The notes under the pieces were generated by a model. The model was not told the origin of the DNA. It ran no database searches and saw nothing but the letters and a program-made list of their open reading frames with translations. The position numbers and the translations under genes are program-made. DNA of 64,000 nt from Silanimonas sp. (GTDB lineage Bacteria; Pseudomonadota; Gammaproteobacteria; Xanthomonadales; Xanthomonadaceae). Of this stretch, positions 45,151 to 53,823 are shown in pieces (positions within the stretch are counted from its first letter, which is position 1; the number at the start of each line of letters is the position of its first letter). Where the stretch lies: contig NZ_JAPZQK010000022.1 of the NCBI RefSeq assembly GCF_027530345.1, positions 121,162 to 185,161 of the forward strand, in the 5' to 3' direction.

Positions 45151-45986
45151 GTGCCGCCTCAGGAGCGGGTGCAGCGGTGCGCTACGCCGCCCTGCGTGTT
45201 CCGGCCATCGCGCTGGCCGAGGCCGCGGGCCGCGCGATCATGGCCGTCTATGCCCGGGATTTCGCCGTTGAAGCCAAGGACGACCGCTCGCCGCTGACCG
45301 AGGCGGATCTCGCCTCGCATCGCTTGCTGGTCGCTGGCTTGGAAGCGCTGACGCCGGACATCCCGGTATTGTCGGAGGAATCCGCCGCGCTGGACCCGGC
45401 CGAGCGCCGTGCCTGGCCGCGGCTGTGGCTGGTCGATCCGCTCGACGGCACGCGCGAGTTCGTCAAGAAGAACGGCGAGTTCTGCGTCTGCATCGCCCTC
45501 GTCGAACACGGCGTGCCGATGCTCGGCCTCGTGCATGCGCCGGTGACCGGCGTGACCTGGTCGGCGCTGGCGGGGCAGGGGGCGTGGCTCCGGGAGGTTG
45601 GTGGTGACGACATCGCGCTCGCCGCGTGCGTGCCGTCGCCTGAAGCGCAGGCCGGCGTGGGCCTGCGCGTCGCCGCCAGCCGCTCCCATCTCGATCCGCG
45701 CACCGCCGCCCTGCTGGATCGCCTGCCCGGGGCGGAGCGCGTGCCCATGGGCTCGGCGCTGAAGTTCGGCCTGCTGGCCGAAGGCCGGCTCGACCTCTAC
45801 CCGCGCTTCGGCCCCACCTCCGAATGGGACACCGCGGCCGGCCAGTGCCTTGTCGAAGCGGTCGGGGGCGCCGTGCTCGACCTCGAGGGCCGCGCGCTGC
45901 GCTACAACCAGCGCGACACCCTGTTGAACGGCGACTTCATCGCGGTGGCCGATGCGCGGCTGGCGTGGAGGGATTGGCTTGAGTGA
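45147..45986 (+). CDS. cysQ: 3'(2'),5'-bisphosphate nucleotidase CysQ
   Basis: Predicted 279 residues from GTG 45147, which overlaps the nudE stop (GTGA); the frame is also open from 45120. It is a lithium-sensitive inositol-monophosphatase-fold enzyme that hydrolyses PAP. Metal-site motifs: DDRSPLTEADLASHRLLVAG, IPVLSEESAALDP, RLWLVDPLDGTREFVKKNGE and YPRFGPTSEWDTAAGQCLVE with WDxAAG. It is coupled to nudE and mazG. Confidence 0.93.
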   Translation: MSAASGAGAAVRYAALRVPAIALAEAAGRAIMAVYARDFAVEAKDDRSPLTEADLASHRLLVAGLEALTPDIPVLSEESAALDPAERRAWPRLWLVDPLDGTREFVKKNGEFCVCIALVEHGVPMLGLVHAPVTGVTWSALAGQGAWLREVGGDDIALAACVPSPEAQAGVGLRVAASRSHLDPRTAALLDRLPGAERVPMGSALKFGLLAEGRLDLYPRFGPTSEWDTAAGQCLVEAVGGAVLDLEGRALRYNQRDTLLNGDFIAVADARLAWRDWLE

Positions 45987-46815
45987 CCTGAGCGACGCGC
46001 CGCGCGAGCGCATCGAGACCCTGCTTGCGGTGATGGCGCGGCTTCGCGACCCCGAGCGCGGCTGCCCCTGGGACGTGAAGCAGGATTTCGCCAGCATCGC
46101 GACCTACACCATCGAGGAAGCCTACGAAGTGGCGGAAGCCATCGATCGCGGCGACCTCGGTGACCTCAAGGACGAACTCGGCGACCTGCTGCTGCAGGTG
46201 GTCTTCCATGCCCAGATGGCGAACGAGCAGGGCGCCTTTGGCTTCGCCGAGGTCGTCGCGGCCATCAACGACAAGATGATCCGCCGCCACCCGCACGTGT
46301 TCGGCGAGGCCTCGGTCGAGGATGCCGATGCGCAGACCGCGGCTTGGGAAAAAATGAAGGCCGCGGAGCGCGCCGCGAAACGGCGTGACATGGATGCGCC
46401 GCCTTCGGCGCTCGACGACGTGCCCAAGGCGCTGCCGGAGTGGCATCGCGCACTGAAGCTGCAGAAGCGCGGCGCCAACGTCGGCTACGACTGGCCCGAT
46501 GCCACGCCGGTGATCGCCAAGCTCGAGGAAGAACTCGAGGAAGTGCGCGAGGCGCTGGCGATGCCGCCCTCGCCTGAGCGGCAGGACGCGCTGGAGGATG
46601 AAATCGGCGATCTGCTGTTCGTGGCGATGAACCTCGCGCGCAAGGCCAAGGTCGATCCGGGCACGGCCTTGCGCCGCGCGAATGCCAAGTACGAGCGCCG
46701 CTTCCGCCAGATGGAAGCGCTGGCGCGCGCGCAGGGGCGCGAGTTCGCCGCGCTGCCGCTGGACGAGCAGAGTGCGCTCTGGAACGAGGCCAAGCGCATC
46801 GAGCGCGGCGGATGA
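45979..46815 (+). CDS. mazG: Nucleoside triphosphate pyrophosphohydrolase MazG
   Basis: Predicted 278 residues. TTG 45979 is preferred because GGAGGG lies 6 bases upstream and the family start (IETLLAVMARLRDPERGCPW) follows shortly after. Two MazG domains are visible: CPWDVKQDFASIATYTIEEA with EVAEAIDRGDLGDLKDELGD, and KLEEELEEVREALAMPPSPE with ALEDEIGDLLFVAMNLARKA. Their EExxE and ExxD residues bind Mg2+. It removes aberrant NTPs and may lower ppGpp. It overlaps cysQ by 8 bases and the HAD gene by 4. Confidence 0.94.
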   Translation: MSDLSDAPRERIETLLAVMARLRDPERGCPWDVKQDFASIATYTIEEAYEVAEAIDRGDLGDLKDELGDLLLQVVFHAQMANEQGAFGFAEVVAAINDKMIRRHPHVFGEASVEDADAQTAAWEKMKAAERAAKRRDMDAPPSALDDVPKALPEWHRALKLQKRGANVGYDWPDATPVIAKLEEELEEVREALAMPPSPERQDALEDEIGDLLFVAMNLARKAKVDPGTALRRANAKYERRFRQMEALARAQGREFAALPLDEQSALWNEAKRIERGG

Positions 46816-47450
46816 GCGAGGGCGACACGGGGTCGCTACCGCGCCTGGCGCTGTTCGACTTCGACGGCACGCTGACCACGGTCGAGACCTTCCCGCTCTT
46901 TGTGCGTTCCGCGGCACCCCAATGGCGCGTTCGCCTTGGGGGGCTGGTGCTCGCGCCCATGGTGCTCGCCTACCGTGCGGGTTGGGTGTCCGGCGTCGTG
47001 ATGCGCGCGGCCATCGTGCGGCTCGCGTTCTCCGGGATGGCACGTGACCACTTCGACGCGCTCGCCCGTACCTTTGCCACCGAGCGGTTCCCGGCGCTGA
47101 TCCGGCCGGAAGTGCTTGCCAGGCTGCGGGCCCGTCGGGCCGCTGGGGATCGCGTCGTCGTCGTTTCCGGAAACTTCGAGGCGCTGCTTCGGGAATGGTG
47201 CGAGGCCGAAGGCGTCGAACTTCTGGCCTCGGCGCTCGAATGCCGGGATGGACGCTTGACCGGCCGCTACGACGGACCGCAGTGCGCCGGTGAGGCGAAG
47301 GTGGAGCGCATTCGCGCCCTCGTCGGTGATTGGCCGCGAGAACGCATCGAGGCGCATGGCGACACCGTGGAAGACCTGCCGATGTTGGCCCTGGCGGCGA
47401 CCGCCACCTACCGCGGTGCACCATGGTCGAACGGCGACGCAGTGCGCTGA
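46812..47450 (+). CDS. HAD-IB family phosphatase
   Basis: Predicted 212 residues, HAD superfamily IB. Motif I is LALFDFDGTLTTVETFPLFV, motif II is VVVVSGNFEALLREWCEAEG, a Lys motif is in CAGEAKVERIRAL, and motif IV is AHGDTVEDLPMLALAATATY. The hydrophobic cap (LGGLVLAPMVLAYRAGWVSG) resembles the second HAD-IB protein of this window at 30224-30889, so the two may be paralogues with related phosphoester substrates. Last gene of the nudE-cysQ-mazG unit. Confidence 0.88.
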   Translation: MSEGDTGSLPRLALFDFDGTLTTVETFPLFVRSAAPQWRVRLGGLVLAPMVLAYRAGWVSGVVMRAAIVRLAFSGMARDHFDALARTFATERFPALIRPEVLARLRARRAAGDRVVVVSGNFEALLREWCEAEGVELLASALECRDGRLTGRYDGPQCAGEAKVERIRALVGDWPRERIEAHGDTVEDLPMLALAATATYRGAPWSNGDAVR

Positions 47451-47514
47451 TTCATGCCGCCTCGACGCGCCACGCTTAGCCTCGACGGCGCGCCGCCTCC
47501 CGACAAGACCTGAC

Positions 47515-47832
47515 ATGACCACGCCCACGACCGGTTTCGCCAGCTTCCGCGAGTTCTACCCGTTCTACCTCGGCGAGCACAGCAACCGCACGTCGCGGCG
47601 GCTGCACGTGATCGGCTCGACGGGCGTGCTGGTGATCCTCGGCCTCGTCGTGGCGCAGGTGCTCTCGCCGTGGTGGCTGTTCGCCGTGCCGGTCTGTGGC
47701 TACGGCTTTGCCTGGGTGGGGCACTTCTTCTTCGAGCACAACCGGCCCGCGACCTTCAAGCACCCGTTCTACTCGCTGATGGGCGACTGGGTGATGTTCA
47801 AGGACGTGCTGACGGGGAAGATCCCGTTCTGA
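47515..47832 (+). CDS. Mpo1-like (DUF962) membrane protein
   Basis: Predicted 105 residues from ATG 47515. The short DUF962 form is clear: FREFYPFYLGEHSNRTSRRL, two hydrophobic segments (VIGSTGVLVILGLVVAQVLS, WLFAVPVCGYGFAWVGHFFF), then EHNRPATFKHPFYSLMGDWV. The conserved His residues match those of yeast Mpo1, an Fe2+-dependent dioxygenase for 2-hydroxy fatty acids. Whether the bacterial protein has that activity is not established here. Confidence 0.87.
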   Translation: MTTPTTGFASFREFYPFYLGEHSNRTSRRLHVIGSTGVLVILGLVVAQVLSPWWLFAVPVCGYGFAWVGHFFFEHNRPATFKHPFYSLMGDWVMFKDVLTGKIPF

Positions 47833-47841
47833 GTCGAACGC

Positions 47842-48423
47842 TCAGGTCTGCAGTCCGTCGAGCAGGCGGTCGAGCACCTCGCGGGCCCGTTGCCAAGCCG
47901 CGAGAGGGTCGTCGTGGGTCGCGATCCAAAGCGCAGCGTCGATCATCGCGCCATTGAGCATCCGCGCCAGCGCCTCGGGGTCGGTCCGACGCAGGGCGCC
48001 TTCGTCCATCAGCTCGGCCAAGCCATCGATGATCGGCTGCAGTGAGCCCGCGGCATCGATGTCGCGATGGCGCTGCCCGAGCACGGCCGGTGCGTCGCGC
48101 AGCATCACCCGCTGGTACTCCGGCTCGAGGGCGAGGTCGAGGTAGGCCTGGCAGCACTCGCGGAAGCCGGCCCAGCCGCCCGGCCCCGCCTCATAGGCCG
48201 CATCGAGTCGGGCGTTCGTCTCGACGTCGATCTCCCGGACCACGGCCTCCAGCAGCCCTTCCTTGCCGCCGAAGTGGTGGTAGAGCGCACCGCGCGTCAG
48301 GCCGACTTCGGCGCACAGCGCCTCCATCGAGGTCGCCGCGTAACCCTGCGTGGCGAAGCTGCGGCGGGCGGAGTCGAGCAGGGCCCGGGTGGTCCGGGCG
48401 ATGCGGTCGGCGTTGCGGCTCAT
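47842..48423 (-). CDS. TetR family transcriptional regulator
   Basis: Predicted 193 residues. The N-terminal helix-turn-helix is typical: LLDSARRSFATQGYAATSME, ALCAEVGLTRGALYHHFGGK, EGLLEAVVREIDVETNARLD. The C-terminal ligand domain (RECCQAYLDLALEPEYQRVM, ALARMLNGAMIDAALWIATH) resembles that of regulators of efflux genes. It is divergent from the SDR-MATE genes with two palindromes in between, so it probably represses both units until a drug or metabolite binds. Confidence 0.92.
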   Translation of the reverse strand: MSRNADRIARTTRALLDSARRSFATQGYAATSMEALCAEVGLTRGALYHHFGGKEGLLEAVVREIDVETNARLDAAYEAGPGGWAGFRECCQAYLDLALEPEYQRVMLRDAPAVLGQRHRDIDAAGSLQPIIDGLAELMDEGALRRTDPEALARMLNGAMIDAALWIATHDDPLAAWQRAREVLDRLLDGLQT

Positions 48424-48425
48424 TC

Positions 48426-48463
48426 ACATACACCATGCATGTAGTTGCATACGATGTGTATGT
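48426..48463. promoter_or_regulatory. Paired TetR operators between divergent genes
   Basis: The 58-base gap between the TetR and SDR starts is AT-rich for this genome. It holds two palindromes: a 17-base imperfect one at 48426-48442 (ACATACACCATGCATGT) and CATAC-N5-GTATG at 48448-48462. The outermost 8-base arms ACATACAC (48426-48433) and GTGTATGT (48456-48463) also form one long inverted repeat. This arrangement fits cooperative binding of two TetR dimers. Confidence 0.7.
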
Positions 48464-48481
48464 TAATCGGAGAGCGTCGTC

Positions 48482-49180
48482 GTGGAGCGAACAAAAACGA
48501 TCGTGGTGGTGGGCGGCAGCCGGGGCATCGGTGCGGCGGTGGCTGCCTATCTCGAGTGGCAGGGCCATCGCGTGCTGGCCGTCTCGCGTGGACGAGCCGC
48601 AGCGGGCGAGTGGGTGGCCGCCGATCTCCTCGAGGACGCGGGCCTCGAGGCCGTCGTGCGCGCCGTCGGCGAGGGGCCGCTTGACGCGCTGCTGTACCTC
48701 GGTGGCGCGTGGGAGCACGGAGCGTTCACCGTCGACTACGACTTCATGGCCTCGCCGCGCGCGGAGACCCGGGCGGTCATCGGCATCAACCTCGTCGCGC
48801 CGATCCTGCTGGCCCAAGCCCTCGCCCCGGCGCTGTCGCGTGCGCCAGCCCCGCGCGTGGTGCTGCTCGGTGCGTGGTTGGATCCGCCGGGGGCCTATCC
48901 TGAGGTCGCGAACGCGGCATCGAAGGCGGGCCTCCACGGTGCCGCGCGCGCGCTGGACGCGTCGCTGGCGCGCTTCGGCATCGGCGTCACCGTCATCGAC
49001 CCGGCCAACGTCGCGACCGACGAGGTCGAGGCGGACATCGCCGAAGGACGCTTCGGCACGCAGCGCCCGATCCCGTTGGCCGACGTCTGCCGGAGCATCG
49101 ACTTCGTGTTGTCCCTGTCCGCCGCCACGGTGCCGGCTCGCCTCGTGCTCGCGCAGCAGCAGCCGGCGGCCCGCGCATGA
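48482..49180 (+). CDS. SDR-fold protein lacking the catalytic Ser and Tyr
   Basis: Predicted 232 residues from GTG 48482, with GGAGAG about 10 bases upstream. The Rossmann start IVVVGGSRGIGAAVAAYLEW keeps the TGxxxGIG nucleotide-binding pattern. The later YxxxK motif reads NAASKAGLHGAARA, with Asn where the catalytic Tyr should be, and the strand that normally carries the Ser reads VVLLGAWLD. It may therefore bind a dinucleotide without being a normal oxidoreductase. It is coupled to the MATE gene by an ATGA overlap and lies under the TetR operators. Confidence 0.85.
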   Translation: MERTKTIVVVGGSRGIGAAVAAYLEWQGHRVLAVSRGRAAAGEWVAADLLEDAGLEAVVRAVGEGPLDALLYLGGAWEHGAFTVDYDFMASPRAETRAVIGINLVAPILLAQALAPALSRAPAPRVVLLGAWLDPPGAYPEVANAASKAGLHGAARALDASLARFGIGVTVIDPANVATDEVEADIAEGRFGTQRPIPLADVCRSIDFVLSLSAATVPARLVLAQQQPAARA

Positions 49181-50535
49181 GCACGCTGCGCCGCGCTCTC
49201 GCCGAGATCGGCCCGCTCGCCGCGCTCGCCGCGCCGCTGGTGGCGGGCCTCGTCGCCTCGACGGGCGTGACGCTGGTCGACACCGCGATGCTGGGGCCGC
49301 TGGGCGCTACGCCGCTGGCGGCGGTCTCGCTCACCACCTCGGTGGCGATCATCTTCTACGCCGGGCTGTACGGCTTCGCCGGTCCGGTGGGCCTGTTCGC
49401 CGGCCGCTGCTTCGGCAGCGGCGACCTGGGCGGCATCGGCCATATCGCGCGGCACGGTGCGCTGCTGGCCAGCATCGGTGGCCTCGTGGGGGCGTTGCTG
49501 ATGGCCGCGGGCCTGTTCGCGTTGCCGTACGCGGGGCAGCCGGATGAGGTGCTGGCCGTGATCGGCCCCTACTGGCTCTGCCTCAGTGCGTCGATGCTCG
49601 CCTTTACGCACGCCATGGTGGTCAAGAACCTGCTTGATGCGGCGGGCCGGCCTTGGCTCAGCGTGGCGGTGACGGTACTGCCCGCGTTGCTCAACGTGTT
49701 CTTCAACTGGCTGCTGATCTACGGCCACTGGGGCTTTCCGCGACTCGGGCTGACGGGCGCCGGCATCGCCAGCCTCGCGGCGCAGGTGATCGGCGCGGCG
49801 GTCGGTTGGGTCGTGGTGCGCCACCTGCCATCGCTGCGCGTCTGGTGGGGGCCGCGCCGCTTCGAGCGGGCCGAACTGGCGCGGCAGTGGAATGAAGGCC
49901 GGCCCATGACGGTGCAACTGTTCCTCGAAGGTGCGGCCATGGCGGTGGCCGGCGTGCTGATCGGCCTGTTCGGTGCGGTCGCGTTGGCCGGCAACCAGAT
50001 CGCGCTTTCCGTCGGCAGCACGCTCTACATGCTGCCGCTCGGTGTCGCGGGTGCGGTCACCATCCGCATCGCGCAGGTGATCGGTGCCGGCCAATGGCCA
50101 CGCGTGGCGGCGATCGGGCAGGCCGGGCTGCTGGTCGTGACCGGCTGGATGGGCGGTTTCGCCCTGCTGTTCCTGTTCGCCGGCGCGTGGATCGGCGGGC
50201 TGTTCGTCGACGACCCGGCCGTCATCGCTGCGGCCGCGGCGATCTTTTTCGTCTTCGGCTTCACCCAGCTGATGGACGGGGTGCAGTCGGTGAGCCTCGG
50301 GGCCCTGCGCGGCATGCTCGACAACGACTTCCCGACACGCGTCTCGCTGGTGGCTTACTGGCTGATCGCGCTGCCGTTGTCGGCCCTGTTCGGCTTCGGG
50401 TTCGGCTGGGGTGCGCCGGGCGTCTGGGCCGGCTTCGGCGTGGGCCTCGCCTTGGCGGCGGTGGCGCTGGTCTGGCGCTTCTTGCGGCTCAGCCGTGCCA
50501 AGGTGCCGCCGGCAACGGTCGACGCGACGGGCTGA
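49177..50535 (+). CDS. MATE family multidrug efflux transporter
   Basis: Predicted 452 residues with twelve hydrophobic segments in two similar halves. Motifs of the NorM branch are visible: LVAGLVASTGVTLVDTAMLG near the start, ALPYAGQPDEVL, MVVKNLLDAAGRPWLSVAVT, VALAGNQIALSVGSTLYMLP and VSLGALRGMLDNDFPT. It would export cationic drugs or metabolites using a Na+ or H+ gradient. Coupled to the SDR gene and probably induced when the divergent TetR repressor is relieved. Confidence 0.93.
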   Translation: MSTLRRALAEIGPLAALAAPLVAGLVASTGVTLVDTAMLGPLGATPLAAVSLTTSVAIIFYAGLYGFAGPVGLFAGRCFGSGDLGGIGHIARHGALLASIGGLVGALLMAAGLFALPYAGQPDEVLAVIGPYWLCLSASMLAFTHAMVVKNLLDAAGRPWLSVAVTVLPALLNVFFNWLLIYGHWGFPRLGLTGAGIASLAAQVIGAAVGWVVVRHLPSLRVWWGPRRFERAELARQWNEGRPMTVQLFLEGAAMAVAGVLIGLFGAVALAGNQIALSVGSTLYMLPLGVAGAVTIRIAQVIGAGQWPRVAAIGQAGLLVVTGWMGGFALLFLFAGAWIGGLFVDDPAVIAAAAAIFFVFGFTQLMDGVQSVSLGALRGMLDNDFPTRVSLVAYWLIALPLSALFGFGFGWGAPGVWAGFGVGLALAAVALVWRFLRLSRAKVPPATVDATG

Positions 50536-50600
50536 GGCCGCGCGCCATGTCCCGGCGCAGCGTTCACACCCGTCTCACCCTCACCGGCGCTCAATGGCGA

Positions 50601-50635
50601 TGTGAATTCACAAAGCTGAATACGAAATCTTCACA
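50601..50635 (+). promoter_or_regulatory. Palindrome and direct repeat upstream of the two-component genes
   Basis: A perfect 12-base palindrome TGTGAATTCACA lies at 50601-50612, and its right half TTCACA recurs at 50630-50635, 23 bases on (about two turns of the helix). This AT-rich patch sits 19 bases before the response-regulator ATG and after a well-placed AAGGAG. Repeats in phase with the helix fit binding of an OmpR-type regulator, possibly autoregulation. Confidence 0.45.
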
Positions 50636-50653
50636 TCCCTGAAGGAGCCCGCC

Positions 50654-51367
50654 ATGCGCCGTGATGACCCCGCCGGACTGATCCTCGTCGTCGAGGACAA
50701 CCGCAACCTCTCCGAGATGATGGGCGAGTACCTCGAAGCCCGTGGCTTCGGCGTCGACTACGCCGGCGACGGCCATGACGGCTTCCGCCTCGCCGTCGAC
50801 AACAGCTACGACGTCATCGTCCTCGACCTGATGCTGCCGCGGATGGATGGCATCGAGCTTTGCCGCAAGCTGCGCAACGAGGCGAAGAAGAGCACCCCGG
50901 TGCTGATGCTGACCGCGCGCGACACCCTGCAGGACAAGGTGATCGGCCTCGACGCCGGTGCCGACGACTACCTCGTCAAGCCGTTCGCGATCCAAGAGCT
51001 CGAAGCCCGCCTGCGCGCCCTGATCCGCCGCGACCGCCGGCAGGTGAGCGCCGAGGTGCTGAAGGTGGCCGACCTGATCCTCGACACCGCCTCGTTGCGC
51101 GTCACTCGCGGCGGCAAGGAGATCCAGCTCTCGCCGATCGGCCTGCGCCTGCTCACCATCCTGATGCGCGAATCGCCGCGCGTGGTGACCCGCCGCGACA
51201 TCGAGCGCGAGATCTGGGGCGACGGCCTGCCGGATTCCGACACCCTGCGCAGCCACCTGTACAACCTGCGCAAGGCCATCGACCGTCCGTTCGACAAGCA
51301 GCTGCTGCACACCGTGCAGACGGCCGGCTACCGTATCGCCGACCTCGACACCGCGCCCGCCGCCTGA
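50654..51367 (+). CDS. OmpR/PhoB-family response regulator
   Basis: Predicted 237 residues. The receiver domain has the acidic pocket (LILVVEDNRNLSEMMGEYLE), phospho-acceptor Asp58 in DVIVLDLMLPRMDG, the Thr switch (VLMLTARD) and the Lys loop (ADDYLVKPFAIQELEARLRA). The winged-helix DNA-binding domain follows (LSPIGLRLLTILMRESPRVV, LRSHLYNLRKAIDRPF, TVQTAGYRIADL). It is well preserved and resembles xanthomonad regulators of membrane or virulence genes, but the specific name is not certain. It lies 23 bases before its kinase gene. Confidence 0.92.
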   Translation: MRRDDPAGLILVVEDNRNLSEMMGEYLEARGFGVDYAGDGHDGFRLAVDNSYDVIVLDLMLPRMDGIELCRKLRNEAKKSTPVLMLTARDTLQDKVIGLDAGADDYLVKPFAIQELEARLRALIRRDRRQVSAEVLKVADLILDTASLRVTRGGKEIQLSPIGLRLLTILMRESPRVVTRRDIEREIWGDGLPDSDTLRSHLYNLRKAIDRPFDKQLLHTVQTAGYRIADLDTAPAA

Positions 51368-51390
51368 GTGGCGGCCGGCACGGATTGCTC

Positions 51391-52698
51391 ATGACCGACA
51401 CCACCGGCCTCCGCCGAAAAATCTGGATCGCCTTCATCCTGCAGGCCGCCGCGATCAGCTTCGCGGCGGTCCTCGGCGTGTACGGCGCCTCGGCGGTGCT
51501 CAAGCACCTGCTGATCCAGCGCGCGCTCACCGAAGAGGCCTCGCATTTCTGGAAACGCAGCGAGGCGAATCCGGCCGCTGCGGTGCCAGATACGTTCAAC
51601 ATGACTGGCTTCGTCGTCGATGCCGACGGTCCGAAGGCCGATCTCCCTGAGCCGCTGCACGGGCTGCCGGAGGGCTACCACAGCCTGCCGCGTTCGCAGG
51701 GCGGCGCGCTGGTGCTGGTCGAACAGCACGAGGGCCGCACCCTGTACCTGCTGTTCAAGCAGGAGCAGGTTGACGCGTTGGCCTTCTGGTTCGGCGTGGT
51801 GCCGCTGGCGCTGGTGCTGGTGGTCGTCTATGTGATCGCGTGGAGCACCTACCGGGCCTCGAAGCGGGCGGTGTCGCCGGTGATCTGGCTGGCCTCGCAG
51901 GTGCAGCGCTGGGACCCGAAGCATCCGGAAGTCAGTGCGCTGAAGCCCGAGAACCTGCCGGTGGACGTCGAAGGCGAGAGCCTCGTTCTGGCCTCCTCGC
52001 TGCACGACTTCGGCATGCGCATCGAGGAACTCGTGCACCGCGAGCGCAACTTCACCCGCGACGCCTCGCACGAGCTCCGCACGCCGCTGGCGGTGATCCG
52101 CATGGCCAGCGAGATGATGCAGACCGACCCGATCTGCTCGCCGCGGCAGCAGAAGGCGCTGAACCGCATCCAAGGCGCCGTGCGCGACATGGAAACGCTG
52201 ATCGAAGCCTTCCTGATCCTGGCTCGCGATGGCGACACCGGCCTGCCTCCGGAGCCGCTGCTGGCCTCCGAGATCGTCGAGGACGAGCTGGAAAAGGCGC
52301 GGCCGCTGGTCGCCAACAAGCCGGTCACGCTCGAACTCGACCTCGAAGCCGACTTCAAGCTGGTCGCACCGCGCCGCGTGGTCTCGGTGCTGATCAGCAA
52401 CCTCGTGCGCAACGCCTGCTACTACACCGACAGCGGGCACGTTCGCATCCGCGTGCGCTTCGGCGAGATCCGCATCGAGGACACCGGCATCGGCATGTCG
52501 CCAGAACAGCTGGAGCGCGTGTTCGAGCCGTTCTGGCGCGCCGACACCGCGCGCGTGGGCGGGCAGGGCATCGGTCTGTCGATCGTGCAGCGCCTGTCGA
52601 GCCGCTTCGGCTGGCCGGTGCATCTCGCCAGCGAATCCGCCAAGGGCACCATCGCCACGGTGAGCTTCCCGCAGGCCGAGCCGCCGAAGCTCGATTGA
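51391..52698 (+). CDS. Sensor histidine kinase
   Basis: Predicted 435 residues from ATG 51391. Two membrane helices (IAFILQAAAISFAAVLGVYG, about 13-32; FGVVPLALVLVVVYVIAW, about 134-151) bracket a periplasmic sensor of about 100 residues (GFVVDADGPKADLPEPLHGL). The H-box is RNFTRDASHELRTPLAVIRM with phospho-His227. The ATP-binding domain shows NLVRNACYYT, IRIEDTGIGMSPEQL and VGGQGIGLSIVQRLSSRFGW. Partner of the response regulator directly upstream. The signal it senses is unknown. Confidence 0.92.
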   Translation: MTDTTGLRRKIWIAFILQAAAISFAAVLGVYGASAVLKHLLIQRALTEEASHFWKRSEANPAAAVPDTFNMTGFVVDADGPKADLPEPLHGLPEGYHSLPRSQGGALVLVEQHEGRTLYLLFKQEQVDALAFWFGVVPLALVLVVVYVIAWSTYRASKRAVSPVIWLASQVQRWDPKHPEVSALKPENLPVDVEGESLVLASSLHDFGMRIEELVHRERNFTRDASHELRTPLAVIRMASEMMQTDPICSPRQQKALNRIQGAVRDMETLIEAFLILARDGDTGLPPEPLLASEIVEDELEKARPLVANKPVTLELDLEADFKLVAPRRVVSVLISNLVRNACYYTDSGHVRIRVRFGEIRIEDTGIGMSPEQLERVFEPFWRADTARVGGQGIGLSIVQRLSSRFGWPVHLASESAKGTIATVSFPQAEPPKLD

Positions 52699-52748
52699 TC
52701 GGCGCAGACGACCTACAGTCGGCACTCCGAAGCTCGCCGGAGTGCCTG

Positions 52749-53759
52749 ATGCGCCCTTGGTCCGCCCTCATCCTGTCGATGGCCGTCGCCGCCGGCTCGG
52801 CCGTTGCCGCTCCCTCGGCGCCTACGGCGCTGGTGATCCACGGCGGTGCCGGTGTCATCACCCGCGACCAGTTGTCCGAAGCGGATGAAGCCGCGCTGCG
52901 CGCCGACCTCGATGCGGCCCTGGACGCCGGCGACGCGGTGCTGAAGCGCGGCGGCACGGCACTCGATGCCGTGACTTCGGCGGTGCAGGTGCTCGAGGAC
53001 TCGCCTTGGTTCAACGCCGGCAAGGGCGCGGTTTTCACCGCCGACGGCACGCACGAGCTCGACGCCGCGGTGATGGAAGGCCACACCCGTCGCGCCGGCG
53101 CGGTGGCCGGCGTCCGCACGGTGCGCCATCCGGTGCTGCTGGCGCGCGCGGTGATGGAGCATTCCCCGCACGTCTTCCTCGCCGCCGACGGCGCCGAAGC
53201 CTTCGCCGACACGCGGCCGGATCTCGAGCGCGTGGAGAATCGCTGGTTCGACACCGACCGACGTCGCCAGCAGCTCGAGGCCGCGCGCGAGCGCGAACAG
53301 CGCCAGGCCGCCGGTGAGAACCTGCCCCTGCCGCCCGGCACCTACTTCGGCACGGTCGGGGCGGTGGCCCTCGATGCGAACGGCCACATCGCCGTGGCCA
53401 CCTCGACCGGCGGAATGACCAACAAGCGCTGGGGCCGCATCGGCGACGCGCCGGTGATCGGCGCTGGCACCTATGCCAATGACCAGTGCGGCATTAGCGC
53501 CACCGGTTGGGGCGAGTTCTACCTGCGCACCGTGGCCGCCCACGACATCTGCGCGCGGGTGGCCCTGCGCGGCGACCCGATCGAAGCCGCGGCCGAGGAC
53601 GTGATCAACCGCGTCATCCCGGCCCTCGGCGGCGACGGCGGCGCCATCGGCCTCGACGCCCGCGGCACCATCGTCATGCCCTTCAACACCAGCGGCATGT
53701 ATCGCGGCTGGGTGAAGCCCGACGGCAGCCGCGGCACCGCTGTTTTCCGCGAACCGTGA
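52749..53759 (+). CDS. Isoaspartyl peptidase / L-asparaginase (Ntn hydrolase), exported
   Basis: Predicted 336 residues from ATG 52749 with a signal peptide (ALILSMAVAAGSAVAAP). The family start ALVIHGGAGVITRDQLS and the self-cleavage site GTYFG/TVGAVALDA, with Thr202 as the new N-terminal nucleophile, are present, followed by HIAVATSTGGMTNKRWGRIG and GAGTYANDQCGISATGWGEF. The precursor would split into alpha and beta chains in the periplasm and hydrolyse isoaspartyl dipeptides or asparagine. Confidence 0.93.
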   Translation: MRPWSALILSMAVAAGSAVAAPSAPTALVIHGGAGVITRDQLSEADEAALRADLDAALDAGDAVLKRGGTALDAVTSAVQVLEDSPWFNAGKGAVFTADGTHELDAAVMEGHTRRAGAVAGVRTVRHPVLLARAVMEHSPHVFLAADGAEAFADTRPDLERVENRWFDTDRRRQQLEAAREREQRQAAGENLPLPPGTYFGTVGAVALDANGHIAVATSTGGMTNKRWGRIGDAPVIGAGTYANDQCGISATGWGEFYLRTVAAHDICARVALRGDPIEAAAEDVINRVIPALGGDGGAIGLDARGTIVMPFNTSGMYRGWVKPDGSRGTAVFREP

Positions 53760-53823
53760 TCCAAGGCACGCGCCGGGGCCCAACCGGCGCTACGCTTGAC
53801 CTACAGCCGACCGGAGGACCGCC

